DNA of 64,000 nucleotides from Deltaproteobacteria bacterium Ga0077550 (GTDB lineage Bacteria; Myxococcota_A; Polyangia; Nannocystales; Nannocystaceae), in contig LNFB01000329.1 of assembly GCA_001464385.1 (NCBI GenBank), forward strand, positions 1 through 64,000. Reading direction: 5' to 3'. Positions within the stretch are counted from its first letter, which is position 1, and every line of letters begins with the position of its first letter. Shown in pieces: positions 43,049 through 52,554 of the stretch. The notes below the pieces were generated by a model, which did not search any database, was not told the origin of the DNA, and was given only the letters and a program-made list of their open reading frames with translations. The position numbers and the translations under genes are program-made.

Positions 43049-44422
43049 TCAGACCGGATCCACCAGGTACGTGGGCCGTGGTGTGGAGGGAAGCGCGGCG
43101 GCCCGAACGCCGTGCTCGGGGAGCGTGGTGCGTAGCGCGAGCCGTGCGGCGACGACGAAGCCGAGCGCCTCGAGGCCGAACACGAAGGCGTAGGACAGGC
43201 CCGAGGACTGCCCCGCGATCCCTTGGGCGGCGTCGACGAGCACGGTCCCGAGGAAGCCGCCGGCGCCGAAGGCGATCGCCTGCGCCGCGCCCCACAGGCC
43301 CATGCGCATGCCCTCGCGTCCGCTGCGACCGTGGGTGGACAGCGTCATCATCGCGGCGATCGCCGCGATCGAGAAGGCGCCGTTGGCCACACCGAGGAGG
43401 AACACGTTCTGGCTGAGGGGCCACCACGCAGCGCCGGTGAGGCCGGCGAACACGAGCCCCGACATCGTGAGCGCGGACGCCAGGCAGCCGCCGACGACCC
43501 ACCCCTTCAAGGATGCGATGCCACGGCCCTTGAACGCGGAGGTGACGACCGCGACCAGGAGCATGCCGACGAACACACCGCCGTGCTGCGAGCCCGCGAG
43601 CTTCGTCGAGGCGCCGGGTGACCAGCCGAAGACGAGCCCGGCGAACGGCTCGAGGATCAGATCCTGCGCGCTGTAGGCGAGCATCGACACCAACACGAAG
43701 GCGGTGAAGCGACGGGCGTCGGGCTCGGACCACACCTGGGCGAGCGCGCGGCGGAACGCCCCCGCCTCGGACCGTGGGGCCTGCGGCGCGGCGACGCGGT
43801 GGACGATGCGGGCCTCGACGCCGCGCATGGCGACGAACGCGACGACCACCGCGATCGCACAGACGCCTGCGGTGACGCTGATCAGGCGACCGTACGAGAA
43901 GGGATCGAGCAGGCCGCCCGCGACCCCGGCCGTGATCGCGAACCCGGCGATCATCATCATCCACACGACGGTCGTCGCGGCCGCGCGACGCGGGGCGGCG
44001 ACGCCCTTGGCGAGCAGCACGAGCAACGATGTGCCGCAGGCGCTCACGCCCCCGCCGATCGCCGCGTACGAGAGCACCGCGAGGGCGAGGCCCAGCGTCG
44101 GCTGGGCCGGCATGAGGGCGATCGCGCTGGCGGCCCCGAGGCCACCGAGCGCCAGCACCACCATCCCGAAGAGGATCCACGGCGTGCGCCGTCCGCCGAC
44201 GTCGGTGCCGTGCCCCATGCGCGGTCGCAGCAGCTGCATCGCGTGGTGCAGCGTCACCAGCGCGCCGGGCACCGTCGCGGCCAGGGCGAGCTCGACCACC
44301 ATGAGGCGGTTGAACGTCGAGGTCGTGAGCACGACGACCGCCCCGAGCGCGGCCTGGACGGCGCCGAGTCGGACGATGTCGAGCCATCCGAAGGTGTTGT
44401 CGCCGGGTGTCGCGCCGCGCAC
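43049..44422 (-). CDS. Bch2-like PucC-family membrane transporter
   Basis: 457 residues from a GTG preceded by GGAGAGG. It has the MFS fold with twelve spans of the BCH1/PucC family: STFNRLMVVELALAATVPGA, MGHGTDVGGRRTPWILFG and AYSAQDLILEPFAGLVFGWS. Purple bacteria carry such a gene between bchG and bchP (Bch2/ORF428). Here it heads the operon running to pufC. It may move or hand over bacteriochlorophyll during assembly of light-harvesting complexes. It is distinct from lhaA in this cluster. Confidence 0.85.
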   Translation of the reverse strand: MRGATPGDNTFGWLDIVRLGAVQAALGAVVVLTTSTFNRLMVVELALAATVPGALVTLHHAMQLLRPRMGHGTDVGGRRTPWILFGMVVLALGGLGAASAIALMPAQPTLGLALAVLSYAAIGGGVSACGTSLLVLLAKGVAAPRRAAATTVVWMMMIAGFAITAGVAGGLLDPFSYGRLISVTAGVCAIAVVVAFVAMRGVEARIVHRVAAPQAPRSEAGAFRRALAQVWSEPDARRFTAFVLVSMLAYSAQDLILEPFAGLVFGWSPGASTKLAGSQHGGVFVGMLLVAVVTSAFKGRGIASLKGWVVGGCLASALTMSGLVFAGLTGAAWWPLSQNVFLLGVANGAFSIAAIAAMMTLSTHGRSGREGMRMGLWGAAQAIAFGAGGFLGTVLVDAAQGIAGQSSGLSYAFVFGLEALGFVVAARLALRTTLPEHGVRAAALPSTPRPTYLVDPV

Positions 44423-44443
44423 TGCCCTCTCCGATCGTCAGAG

Positions 44444-44461
44444 TGTGTGTTATGCTTGACG
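44444..44461. promoter_or_regulatory. Imperfect PpsR box, tandem partner
   Basis: TGTGTGTTATGCTTGACG fits TGT-N12-ACA with one mismatch in the last base. It is exactly 8 bases from the perfect box at 44470-44487, the spacing at which PpsR/CrtJ tetramers bind cooperatively in purple bacteria. Confidence 0.6.
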
Positions 44462-44469
44462 CCACAGAG

Positions 44470-44487
44470 TGTCAAGCACATTTGACA
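44470..44487. promoter_or_regulatory. PpsR/CrtJ box between the Bch2-like gene and the hydrolase gene
   Basis: TGTCAAGCACATTTGACA is a perfect TGT-N12-ACA palindrome. On the minus strand its TTGACA can serve as -35, with a weak -10 near 44447-44453, for the operon that includes bchID and pufLMC. On the plus strand it faces the hydrolase gene. Confidence 0.85.
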
Positions 44488-44507
44488 TACCCTCCGAGGC
44501 CCCGACC

Positions 44508-45491
44508 GTGACGTGGCCGACCGTCGCGCCGACGGGGCGAACCCGGGGTAGCCTCGCCGGCTTGGTCACTTCGGCGTCCGCGACACCCCCTCCCCTGCCG
44601 CTGCCGGTGCCTGGCGTGGCGACTTCGCTGCACGATCGACGCGCAGGGGATCTGGAGCTCTACGCGGCGGACCGCGCAGGCTCGGCCACCGGCGCGCCGG
44701 TCTTGCTCGTGCACAGCATCAACGCCGCAGCTTCCGCGTTCGAGGTGCGACCGCTGTTCGAGCGCCTCGCCCCGAGCCGTCCGACCTACGCGATCGATCT
44801 CCCGGGGTTCGGCCGATCCGACCGCAGCGATCGCCCCTACTCGCCGCGGCTCATGACCGATGCGATCCATGCCGCGGTCGAGACGATCCGCGGGCGGCAC
44901 GGGGGCGCGCCGATCGACGGTATGGCCCTGTCGCTGTCCTGCGAGTGCCTCGCGCGCGCCGCCATCGAGGCCCCCGACGCCTTCCGCACCCTCGCCCTGG
45001 TGAGCCCGACGGGCCTGGGCAAGCGCCGCTTCGACGGGCCGCCCGGCGGCAACCGGGGGATGGCGTGGGTCCGCGCGATCCTGCGGCAGCGCTGGATCGG
45101 CGCGCCCCTCTTCCGGCTGCTGACACGGCCGAAGGTGATCCGGTACTTCCTCGCGCGCACCTACGGCCGCCCCGAGGTCGACCCCGAGCTCTGGGCCTAC
45201 GCCATTCTCACTGCGGGGCAGCCGGGGGCCGAGCACGCGCCGCTGTGGTTCCTCTCCGGTCACCTCTTCAGCACCGACGCGACCCAGCTCTACGCGGCCC
45301 TGCCCGGTCGCGTGTGGCTGAGCCATGGCGTGCGCGGCGACTTCGTCGACTACGGGGGCGCCGACGCGATCCTCGAGCGCGCGCCGGGGTGGTCGCGGAC
45401 CATCTTCCAGACCGGCGCGATGCCCCACTACGAGCTGCCCGACGCGTTCGCCAGCGCCTACCTCGACGTCCTCGCCGCGGCTCCCGCCTAA
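44508..45491 (+). CDS. Alpha/beta hydrolase, first gene of block D
   Basis: About 327 residues from the GTG at 44508; the frame is open from 44469, but that would place the start inside the PpsR box. Later GTG/TTG starts are possible, since the fold begins near ELYAADRAG. Visible are the oxyanion strand LLVHSINAAASAFEVRPLF and YAIDLPGFGRSDRSDRPYS. The elbow is GMALSLSCECLA, where Ser-Leu-Ser-Cys replaces the usual G-x-S-x-G. A late His is in GAMPHYELP. It is not BchO, which is at 38037. Its PpsR-controlled place before crtE suggests a pigment-related esterase, but the substrate is unknown. Confidence 0.7.
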   Translation: MTWPTVAPTGRTRGSLAGLVTSASATPPPLPLPVPGVATSLHDRRAGDLELYAADRAGSATGAPVLLVHSINAAASAFEVRPLFERLAPSRPTYAIDLPGFGRSDRSDRPYSPRLMTDAIHAAVETIRGRHGGAPIDGMALSLSCECLARAAIEAPDAFRTLALVSPTGLGKRRFDGPPGGNRGMAWVRAILRQRWIGAPLFRLLTRPKVIRYFLARTYGRPEVDPELWAYAILTAGQPGAEHAPLWFLSGHLFSTDATQLYAALPGRVWLSHGVRGDFVDYGGADAILERAPGWSRTIFQTGAMPHYELPDAFASAYLDVLAAAPA

Positions 45492-45496
45492 AGCGC

Positions 45497-45514
45497 TGTC
45501 AATTTTACTTGACA
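45497..45514. promoter_or_regulatory. PpsR/CrtJ box upstream of crtE
   Basis: TGTCAATTTTACTTGACA is a perfect TGT-N12-ACA palindrome located 39 bases before the crtE ATG. A second half-site TGT at 45523 sits 8 bases on, but its right half is TGG. The box marks an internal promoter separating crtEF from the hydrolase gene. Confidence 0.85.
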
Positions 45515-45552
45515 CCATGGTGTGTCCACCATCAGGATGGACCATCGTGGCC

Positions 45553-46410
45553 ATGGCGAACCTCGAAACCACCCTCGCGCGTGGACTCGGCGAGCTGGAG
45601 CGCGACGCGCCCCCCAGACTCGCGGCCGCCCTGCGGCACGCCGTCTTCCCCGGCGGGGCCCGCATCCGGCCCCGGCTGTGCCAGGCGGTGGCCGCGGCCG
45701 CCGAGAACGACGACCCGGCCCTGGTGGACGCCACCGCCTGCGCCCTCGAGTTCCTCCACTGCGCCTCCCTCGTCCACGACGATCTGCCCTGCTTCGACGA
45801 CGCGCCGACGCGGCGCGGACGGCCCTCCGTGCACCACGTCTTCGGGGCCCCGCTGGCGGTCCTCGTCGGTGATGCCCTCATCGTCGGCGCGTTCGAGTCC
45901 GTGGCCCGGGCCTGCGTCTCCTCCCCCGCACGCCTGCCCCAGCTCATCCTGCTCCTGACGCGGGCCGCCGGCGCGCCCGCGGGTCTGGTCGCGGGCCAGG
46001 CGTGGGAGAGCGAGCCGAAGGTGCCCCTGGAGCGCTACCACCGGGCAAAGACGAGCTCGATGTTCGTCGCCAGCGCGATGGCGGGCGCGGCCGCAGCCGG
46101 CCGCGATCCCGAGCCCTGGCGCGCGATGGGCGAGCTGCTCGGCGAGGCCTACCAGGTCGCCGATGACCTGCTCGATGCCCACGCGATCGACGACGTCGCG
46201 GGCAAGCCGACCCGGCAGGACCGGCGCCTCGATCGTCCCAGCGCCGTCGCCGAATACGGCACGCAGGGCGCGGTCGCCAAGCTGCGCGCCCTGGTCGCCC
46301 GCGCCGCGGCTGCGGTGCCGCCCTGCGCGGGCGCCGAGATGCTCCGCGGGCTCGTGGTCGAGATGGCCGAGCGCCTGGTGCCGGCCGCCCTCCGACGAAC
46401 CGCCGCATGA
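45553..46410 (+). CDS. crtE: CrtE, geranylgeranyl diphosphate synthase
   Basis: 285 residues from the ATG at 45553 (an in-frame GTG at 45547 is possible). The first Asp-rich motif is HDDLPCFDDAPTRRGRPS (75-92), the second is YQVADDLLDAH. The block HAVFPGGARIRPRL is standard for trans-prenyl synthases. It makes GGPP both for carotenoids and for the bacteriochlorophyll tail used by BchG. It is followed by crtF with an ATGA overlap. Confidence 0.95.
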   Translation: MANLETTLARGLGELERDAPPRLAAALRHAVFPGGARIRPRLCQAVAAAAENDDPALVDATACALEFLHCASLVHDDLPCFDDAPTRRGRPSVHHVFGAPLAVLVGDALIVGAFESVARACVSSPARLPQLILLLTRAAGAPAGLVAGQAWESEPKVPLERYHRAKTSSMFVASAMAGAAAAGRDPEPWRAMGELLGEAYQVADDLLDAHAIDDVAGKPTRQDRRLDRPSAVAEYGTQGAVAKLRALVARAAAAVPPCAGAEMLRGLVVEMAERLVPAALRRTAA

Positions 46411-47555
46411 CGCTCGCCGGGGTGAGGGCAGCGCTGCGGCTGCTCGTCGACGGGATCACCGGGGCGTGGCTCGCCGCGCGGAACCGGATGTTGTGCAGTC
46501 CGGCGTTCCAGCGCTGGGCCGAGGGCTCGTGGCTCGCGCGCCCCATCGCGCGGAGCCGGGCGTCAGCGCTCTTCGATCTCAGCGCGGGCTTCGTGTACTC
46601 GCAGGTCCTGTACGCGACCGCGCGGCTCGGCCTGCTCGAGATCCTGCAGGCGGGTCCGAGATCGGCCGCCGAGCTCGCCCTGCTGCTCGACCTGTCGCGC
46701 GACGCGACCCAGCGCCTGCTCGACGCGTCGGCCTCGCTGGGGCTGGTCCAGGCCCGCGGCGACGCGTACTGGCTCGGCATCCACGGCTGCTCGTTCGTCG
46801 GCAACCCCGCGGTCGCCCGCCTCGTCGAGCACAACGCGATGTTCTACCGCGACCTCGCCGACCCGGTCGCGCTGCTGCGGGGCGACGTCGGCGACGCCGA
46901 GGTCCACCGCTTCTGGACGTACACCCAGGGGGTCGCGGCGCCGGCTTCGGCGCGGGGTGTCGGCGCGTACACGGAGCTGATGGCGGCCTCGATCCCGCTG
47001 CTGGTCGAGGACATCCTCGAGGCGTACCCCGTGGCGGAGCATCGGCGCCTGCTCGACGTCGGCGGGGGTGAAGGGGCGTTCCTCGAGGCCGCCGCCAACC
47101 ACGCCCCCGAGCTCGCGCTGATGCTCTTCGATCTCCCGGGGGTCGCGACGCGGGCCTCCGTTCGGCTCGACCGAGCGGGGTTGTCGCCACGGGTCCAGGT
47201 CGTGCCCGGGGACTGGCGGCGAGATCCCCTGCCCGAGGGGGCCGATCTCGTCTCCCTGGTCCGCGTGCTGCACGACCACGACGACGCCGAGGCGCTCGAG
47301 CTGCTCCGTGCGGTGCGGCGGATCCTGCCGACCGGCGGGGTCCTGCTGATCGCCGAGCCCATGCGTGGCACGAGCGGCGGCGAGCGCATGGGCGACGCCT
47401 ACTTCGGCTTCTACCTGCTCGCGATGGGCCAGGGCCGGGTCCGCTCCCCCGCGGAGGTCACGGCCCTCCTCGTCCAGGCGGGCTTCGGCCCCGGTCGTCT
47501 GCGAAGCACTCGGCGGCCCATGATTTCTCGGCTGATTTCGGCGCGCGCGATCTGA
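46407..47555 (+). CDS. crtF: CrtF, hydroxyneurosporene-type O-methyltransferase
   Basis: 382 residues. It is a SAM-dependent methyltransferase with an N-terminal dimerisation helix-turn-helix (ATARLGLLEIL, then SRDATQRLLDASASLGLV) and SAM motif LLDVGGGEGAFLEAAA. LVRVLHDHDDAEALELL and GVLLIAEPM are typical of CrtF/OMT proteins. It methylates the 1-hydroxy group of acyclic carotenoids of the spheroidene/spirilloxanthin pathways. The order crtE-crtF-bchC-X-Y-Z is as in Rhodobacter. Confidence 0.9.
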   Translation: MTLAGVRAALRLLVDGITGAWLAARNRMLCSPAFQRWAEGSWLARPIARSRASALFDLSAGFVYSQVLYATARLGLLEILQAGPRSAAELALLLDLSRDATQRLLDASASLGLVQARGDAYWLGIHGCSFVGNPAVARLVEHNAMFYRDLADPVALLRGDVGDAEVHRFWTYTQGVAAPASARGVGAYTELMAASIPLLVEDILEAYPVAEHRRLLDVGGGEGAFLEAAANHAPELALMLFDLPGVATRASVRLDRAGLSPRVQVVPGDWRRDPLPEGADLVSLVRVLHDHDDAEALELLRAVRRILPTGGVLLIAEPMRGTSGGERMGDAYFGFYLLAMGQGRVRSPAEVTALLVQAGFGPGRLRSTRRPMISRLISARAI

Positions 47556-47556
47556 G

Positions 47557-47574
47557 TGTCATTTCTAGTTGACA
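47557..47574. promoter_or_regulatory. PpsR/CrtJ box 1 at bchC
   Basis: TGTCATTTCTAGTTGACA is a perfect TGT-N12-ACA site. Its right arm provides the TTGACA -35 hexamer (47569-47574) of the bchC promoter. It begins two bases after the crtF stop. Confidence 0.85.
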
Positions 47575-47596
47575 CAATTAAGTGTCTCGGTACTCT
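47569..47596 (+). promoter_or_regulatory. Probable sigma-70 promoter of bchC
   Basis: TTGACA at 47569-47574 and TACTCT at 47591-47596 are separated by 16 bases. Box 1 covers the -35 and box 2 covers the -10, so PpsR binding would block polymerase. The predicted start of transcription falls near 47603, about where the chosen GTG start codon lies. Confidence 0.6.
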
Positions 47597-47600
47597 GACA
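47583..47600. promoter_or_regulatory. PpsR/CrtJ box 2 at bchC
   Basis: TGTCTCGGTACTCTGACA is a perfect TGT-N12-ACA site, 8 bases after box 1. Two boxes with 8-base spacing are the arrangement known from the Rhodobacter bchC promoter. Confidence 0.85.
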
Positions 47601-47603
47601 CAC

Positions 47604-48548
47604 GTGTCGACCACCCTCGCCGTCGTGATGACCCGCCCGGAGCACGTCGAGCTCCGGCGGATCGAGTTCGCGACCGCCCTCGCCCCGGCGGAGGTCCTCG
47701 TCGAGGTCGAGTGGACCGGCATCAGCACCGGCACCGAGTGCCTCCTGTTCAGCGGTCGGATGCCGCCCTTCCCAGGGATGGGCTACCCCCTCGTGCCGGG
47801 CTACGAGACCGTCGGACGGATCCTCGAGGCCGGCCCCGAGGCGACCGTCGCGGTGGGCCAGCGGGTGTTCGTGCCCGGCTCGAACTGCTTCGGCGACGTC
47901 CGCGGGCTGTTCGGCGGCGCCGCCTCGCACCTGCGGGTCCCCTCGGGCCGCGTGACGCCGCTCGCCGACGACCTCGGCGAGCGGGGCATCCTGCTCGCCC
48001 TCGCCGCCACGGCCCAGCACGCGCTGGTCGGCGGCGACGGACGACCGCCCGACCTCATCATCGGTCATGGCGTCCTCGGGCGCCTGCTCGCGCGCCTGGC
48101 GGTGGCCTCCGGGGCGACGCCGACCGTCTGGGAGAAGAACCCGCGGCGCGCCCACGGTGCGGTCGGCTACCGCGTGCTCGCCCCCGACGACGATCCTCGC
48201 CGGGACTACCGCAGCATCTACGACGCGAGCGGTGACGCCTCGCTCGTCGACCCGCTGCTGAAGCGACTCGCCCGCGGCGGCGAGATCGTGCTCGCGGGCT
48301 TCTACGCCGACCGGATCGCCTTCGACTTCCCCTTGGCGTTCCTCAAAGAGGCGAGGTTCCGCGTCGCGGCCGAGTGGGCCGCCGAGGATCTCGTCGCCGT
48401 CGCCGAGCTGGCCGCCTCCGGTCGCCTCGATCTCGACGGCCTCATCACCCACCGACGGACATTCGAGCAGGTCCACGACGCCTACGTGACGGCATTCGGC
48501 GATCCCGACTGCCTGAAGATGCTCGTGGATTGGAGACGGTGCACATGA
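47604..48548 (+). CDS. bchC: BchC, bacteriochlorophyllide C3-1 dehydrogenase
   Basis: 314 residues from the GTG at 47604. The open frame extends to 47556, but that start would lie inside the crtF stop and both PpsR boxes; ATG at 47628 is a shorter option. It belongs to the medium-chain dehydrogenase fold, with VEWTGISTGTECLLFSGRMP, VPGYETVGRILEAG and LIIGHGVLGRLLARLA (nucleotide-binding loop). It oxidises the 3-hydroxyethyl to the 3-acetyl group. The stop overlaps the bchX start (ATGA). Confidence 0.93.
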   Translation: MSTTLAVVMTRPEHVELRRIEFATALAPAEVLVEVEWTGISTGTECLLFSGRMPPFPGMGYPLVPGYETVGRILEAGPEATVAVGQRVFVPGSNCFGDVRGLFGGAASHLRVPSGRVTPLADDLGERGILLALAATAQHALVGGDGRPPDLIIGHGVLGRLLARLAVASGATPTVWEKNPRRAHGAVGYRVLAPDDDPRRDYRSIYDASGDASLVDPLLKRLARGGEIVLAGFYADRIAFDFPLAFLKEARFRVAAEWAAEDLVAVAELAASGRLDLDGLITHRRTFEQVHDAYVTAFGDPDCLKMLVDWRRCT

Positions 48549-49513
48549 CGGCCATCGCAGATACGACGCTGAACGAGCTCGAGAACCTCATCCCGACGGT
48601 CGTCACGAAGACGACGCAGATCATCGCGATCTACGGCAAGGGCGGCATCGGCAAGAGCTTCACCCTCGCCAACCTGTCGTACATGATGGCGGCGAAGGGC
48701 AAGAAGGTCCTGCTCATCGGCTGCGACCCGAAGAGCGACACGACCTCGCTGCTGTTCGGCGGCCGCGCCTGCCCGACCATCATCGAGACCTCGTCCCGCA
48801 AGAAGCTCGCCGGCGACAACGTCACCATCGGCGACGTGTGCTTCAAGCGCGACGGCGTGTTCGCGATGGAGCTCGGCGGTCCCGAGGTCGGTCGCGGCTG
48901 CGGCGGACGCGGCATCATCCACGGCTTCGAGACCCTCGAGAAGCTCGGCTTCAACGAGTGGGGCTTCGACTACGTGCTCCTCGACTTCCTCGGCGACGTG
49001 GTGTGCGGCGGCTTCGGCCTGCCGATCGCGCGCGACATGTGCCAGAAGGTGATCGTCGTCGCGTCCAACGATCTGCAGTCGCTGTACGTCGCCAACAACG
49101 TCTGCTCGGCGGCGCAGTACTTCCGCAAGCTCGGCGGCCACGTCGGCGTGGCCGGCATCGTCATCAACAAGGACGACCACACCGGTGAGGCCCGCGCCTT
49201 CGCCGAGAAGGTCGGCATCCCGGTGCTCGCCGCGATCCCAGCCGACGACGACATCCGCCGCAAGAGCGCCAAGTACGAGATCATCGGGCGGCCCGAGAGC
49301 CCCTGGGGTCCGCTGTTCGAGGAGCTCGCCGAGAACGTCGCGACGGCGCCGCCGCTGGCCCCGACGCCGCTCGACCAGGACGGCCTCCTCGCGCTGTTCT
49401 CCAGCGACGCGGTGGGACGCGACGTCGTCCTCGAGCCTGCGACCCTCGAGGACTTCGGCGCGCAGCACATCCGCAAGCGCACGCTCGAGGTCATCTACGA
49501 CCGGTCCGTCTAG
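48545..49513 (+). CDS. bchX: BchX, COR iron protein
   Basis: 322 residues. It is the NifH-like ATPase of chlorophyllide a oxidoreductase. The P-loop GKGGIGKS is at 31-38, and the Fe4S4 ligands are Cys119 (GRGCGGRG) and Cys154 (DVVCGGFG). The DPKSDTTSLLFGGRACPTII block separates BchX from BchL. It feeds electrons to BchYZ, which reduce the C7=C8 bond so that bacteriochlorin rather than chlorin pigment is made. Confidence 0.97.
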   Translation: MTAIADTTLNELENLIPTVVTKTTQIIAIYGKGGIGKSFTLANLSYMMAAKGKKVLLIGCDPKSDTTSLLFGGRACPTIIETSSRKKLAGDNVTIGDVCFKRDGVFAMELGGPEVGRGCGGRGIIHGFETLEKLGFNEWGFDYVLLDFLGDVVCGGFGLPIARDMCQKVIVVASNDLQSLYVANNVCSAAQYFRKLGGHVGVAGIVINKDDHTGEARAFAEKVGIPVLAAIPADDDIRRKSAKYEIIGRPESPWGPLFEELAENVATAPPLAPTPLDQDGLLALFSSDAVGRDVVLEPATLEDFGAQHIRKRTLEVIYDRSV

Positions 49514-49524
49514 AGGGGAACCCG

Positions 49525-51045
49525 ATGGACCAACCGATCGATGCACCGACCGCCGACACGGTCTCCCCGACGGCCGAGGCGGCCGCGAGCTGCTCGGGCG
49601 GCAAGGTCAAGCTCCGCGTCGCCGCGGCCGCGGCGGGCCAGGGTGAGCTGCTCGATCGCTACGCGGCTGACTACCCCGTCGGTCCCCACGATCAGCCGCA
49701 GAGCATGTGCCCGGCGTTCGGCTCGCTGCGCGTCGGCCTGCGCATGCGCCGGACCGCGACGCTGCTGTGCGGCTCGGCCTGCTGCGTCTACGGGCTGACG
49801 TTCACCTCGCACTTCTACGGCGCGCGCCGGAGCGTCGGCTACGTGCCGTTCGATTCCGAGTCCCTGGTCACCGGCAAGCTGTTCGAGGACCTCCGCGACG
49901 CCGTGCACGCCGTGGCCAAGCCCGAGGACTACGACGCGGTCGTGGTCATCAACCTCTGCGTGCCGACGGCGTCGGGCGTACCGCTGCGCCTCCTGCCGCG
50001 GACGATCGACGGCGTGCGCATCATCGGCATCGACGTGCCGGGGTTCGGCGTGCCGACCCACGCCGAGGCGAAGGACATCCTCGCCGGTGCGATGCTGGCC
50101 CACGCCCGCGGCGAGGTCGAACAGGGCCCCGTCGCGGCGCCGCGTCAGGGTCGAGCCAGCAACCCGACCGTGACGCTGCTCGGCGAGATGTTCCCCGTCG
50201 ATCCGGTCACCATCGGCAGGCTGCTCGAGCCCCTGGGCCTGGCCGCTGGCCCGGTGGTCCCCACCCGCGAGTGGCGCGAGCTGTACGCCGCGCTCGATTG
50301 CGCCGCGGTCGCGGCGATCCACCCGTTCTACACCGCGTCGATCCGCGAGTTCGACCTCGCCGGCCGCCGCACGATCGGCTCCGCCCCCGTCGGTCGCGAC
50401 GGCACCGCGGCCTGGCTCGACGCGATCGGCTCGGCGTGCGGGGTCACGGGCGATCGCATCGCGGCCGCCAAGGACGCCGCGGTGTCGGCCATCGACGCCG
50501 CCCTCGCCGGCGCGCCGATCCGCGGACGCATCAACGTCTCGGGATACGAGGGCTCCGAGCTGCTCGTCGCCCGCTTGCTCATCGAGAGCGGCGCCGAGGT
50601 GAAGTACGTCGGCACCGCGTGCCCGGCGACGCCGTGGTCCGAGCCCGATCGCCAGTGGCTCGACGCCCACGGCGTGCGCGTGCAGTACCGGGCCTCGCTC
50701 GAGCAGGACCTCGCCGCGATGCGCGAGCACGGTCCCGACCTCGTCATCGGCACGACGCCGGTCGTGCAGGTCGCGAAGGAGCAGGGCACGCCCGCGCTCT
50801 ACTTCACCAACCTGATCTCCGCCCGCCCGCTCATGGGCGCCGCGGGGGCCGGATCGCTGGCGCAGGTCGTGAACACCGCGATGGCGAACCGCACGCGCAT
50901 GGCGACGATGCGCACGTTCTTCGCCGGCGTCGGCCAGGGCCACGCCGCGGGTGTCTGGGAAGACGTCCCGCGCGATCGCCCCGAGTTCCGCCGCGCGCAG
51001 GCGAAGGCCAAGCCCAAGGACGACGGGGGGGCGATCGGATGCTAG
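49525..51045 (+). CDS. bchY: BchY, COR subunit Y
   Basis: 506 residues. Motifs with cluster Cys are [40 protein letters not shown] and [17 protein letters not shown]. The N-terminal 25 residues are Ala/Thr-rich and variable. It forms the catalytic component of chlorophyllide a oxidoreductase with BchZ. GAGGGGAACCCG precedes the ATG. It overlaps bchZ. Confidence 0.97.
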   Translation: MDQPIDAPTADTVSPTAEAAASCSGGKVKLRVAAAAAGQGELLDRYAADYPVGPHDQPQSMCPAFGSLRVGLRMRRTATLLCGSACCVYGLTFTSHFYGARRSVGYVPFDSESLVTGKLFEDLRDAVHAVAKPEDYDAVVVINLCVPTASGVPLRLLPRTIDGVRIIGIDVPGFGVPTHAEAKDILAGAMLAHARGEVEQGPVAAPRQGRASNPTVTLLGEMFPVDPVTIGRLLEPLGLAAGPVVPTREWRELYAALDCAAVAAIHPFYTASIREFDLAGRRTIGSAPVGRDGTAAWLDAIGSACGVTGDRIAAAKDAAVSAIDAALAGAPIRGRINVSGYEGSELLVARLLIESGAEVKYVGTACPATPWSEPDRQWLDAHGVRVQYRASLEQDLAAMREHGPDLVIGTTPVVQVAKEQGTPALYFTNLISARPLMGAAGAGSLAQVVNTAMANRTRMATMRTFFAGVGQGHAAGVWEDVPRDRPEFRRAQAKAKPKDDGGAIGC

Positions 51046-52529
51046 TGCTCGATCACGATCGCGCCGGCGGCTACTGGGGCGCCGTGTACGTGTTCGCCGC
51101 GGTGAAGGGCCTGCAGGTCATCATCGACGGCCCGGTCGGCTGCGAGAACCTGCCGGTCACGTCGGTCCTCCACTACACCGACGGGCTCCCACCGCACGAG
51201 CTGCCGATCGTCGTCACCGGCCTCTCCGAGGAGGAGCTCGGCAAGCACGGCACCGAGAACGCGATGAAGCGGGCCCACGGCACGCTCGATCCGAGCCTCC
51301 CCAGCGTCGTCGTGACCGGCTCGATCGCCGAGATGATCGGCGGCGGCGTGACGCCCGAGGGCACCGGCATCCAGCGCTTCTTGCCGCGCACCATCGACGA
51401 GGATCAGTGGCAGAGCGCCGACCGGGCGATGCTCTGGCTCTTCCAGCAGTTCGGGCCGAAGAAGCGGGCCAAGCCCAAGAAGGCAGGCGCGCGCGATCCG
51501 GGCCGCAAGCCGCGCGTGAACATCATCGGGCCGAGCTACGGCTACTTCAACACCTGGTCGGATCTCGCGGAGATCCGGCGGCTGCTCGAGGGCATCGGCG
51601 CCGAGGTCAACCTGACCTTCCCGTTGGGCACCCACCTCGCGGACGTGCCGAAGCTGGTCGACGCCGACGTCAACGTGGTGATGTACCGCGAGTTCGGGCG
51701 GCTCCTCTGCGAGGAGCTCGAGGTGCCGTACCTGCAGGCGCCCATCGGACTCGACACGACCACGCGGTTCCTACGGACGCTCGGCGAGATGCTCGGATTG
51801 GACGTCGAGCCGTTCATCGAGCGCGAGAAGCACACGACGCTGAAGCCCATGTGGGATCTCTGGCGGAGCGTGACCCAGGACTTCTTCGGGACCGCGAGCT
51901 TCGGCATCGTCGCGAACGACACCTACGCCCGCGGGATCCAGGCGTACCTCGAGACCGAGCTCGGCCTGCCGTGCAACTTCGCGATCGCACGCAAGCCGGG
52001 TCAGAAGACCGACAACGCGGCGGTCCGTGAGGCCGTCACGCAGCGGACGCCGCTGGTCCTGTTCGGCTCGTACAACGAGCGGATGTACATGGCCGAGGCC
52101 CCGCGTCCGGGCATCTACATCCCCGCGTCCTTCCCCGGCACGGCGATCCGTCGCTACCCCGGCACGCCCTTCATGGGCTATGGCGGCGCCACTTACCTGC
52201 TGCAGGAGGTGTGCAATGCGCTGTTCGATGCACTGTTCGCGATCCTCCCCCTCGGCAAGCAGCTCGACGCCGTCGAACCGACGCCGGCGCGCGTGCACGA
52301 GGAGCTGCTCTGGGACGAAGCTGCCCAGCAGGCCATCGACGACGCGCTCTCCTCGACCCCGATCCTGACGCGGATCTCGGCGGCGAAGGAGCTGCGCGAC
52401 GCGGCCGAGCGGGCGGCACGGCGGGCTGGCGCATCCCGGGTCGCCCGGGAGCACGTCGCCCCAATCGATCTCCGAGTGGGCGCAAGCCCGAAGAATGACA
52501 CTCATGCGGGTCGGAGCCGCGTCGACTGA
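51039..52529 (+). CDS. bchZ: BchZ, COR subunit Z
   Basis: 496 residues from the ATG at 51039. Motifs are [40 protein letters not shown] and [20 protein letters not shown]. BchZ is the nitrogenase-like partner of BchY and holds the chlorophyllide site. The C-terminal 60 residues are Ala/Arg-rich and variable. In purple bacteria the puf promoter lies inside the end of bchZ; no PpsR box is seen there in this window. Confidence 0.96.
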   Translation: MLVLDHDRAGGYWGAVYVFAAVKGLQVIIDGPVGCENLPVTSVLHYTDGLPPHELPIVVTGLSEEELGKHGTENAMKRAHGTLDPSLPSVVVTGSIAEMIGGGVTPEGTGIQRFLPRTIDEDQWQSADRAMLWLFQQFGPKKRAKPKKAGARDPGRKPRVNIIGPSYGYFNTWSDLAEIRRLLEGIGAEVNLTFPLGTHLADVPKLVDADVNVVMYREFGRLLCEELEVPYLQAPIGLDTTTRFLRTLGEMLGLDVEPFIEREKHTTLKPMWDLWRSVTQDFFGTASFGIVANDTYARGIQAYLETELGLPCNFAIARKPGQKTDNAAVREAVTQRTPLVLFGSYNERMYMAEAPRPGIYIPASFPGTAIRRYPGTPFMGYGGATYLLQEVCNALFDALFAILPLGKQLDAVEPTPARVHEELLWDEAAQQAIDDALSSTPILTRISAAKELRDAAERAARRAGASRVAREHVAPIDLRVGASPKNDTHAGRSRVD

Positions 52530-52554
52530 AAGGAACAATCGGAGGTCACACGCA

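Noticed and set aside
44469-44507. GTG at 44469 as start of the hydrolase
   Set aside because: It would lie at the edge of the perfect PpsR palindrome, leaving no room for a promoter or ribosome site.
48545-49513. Nitrogenase NifH instead of BchX
   Set aside because: The BchX-specific DPKSDTTSLLFGG block and the bchC/bchY/bchZ context identify it; no nifDK is present.
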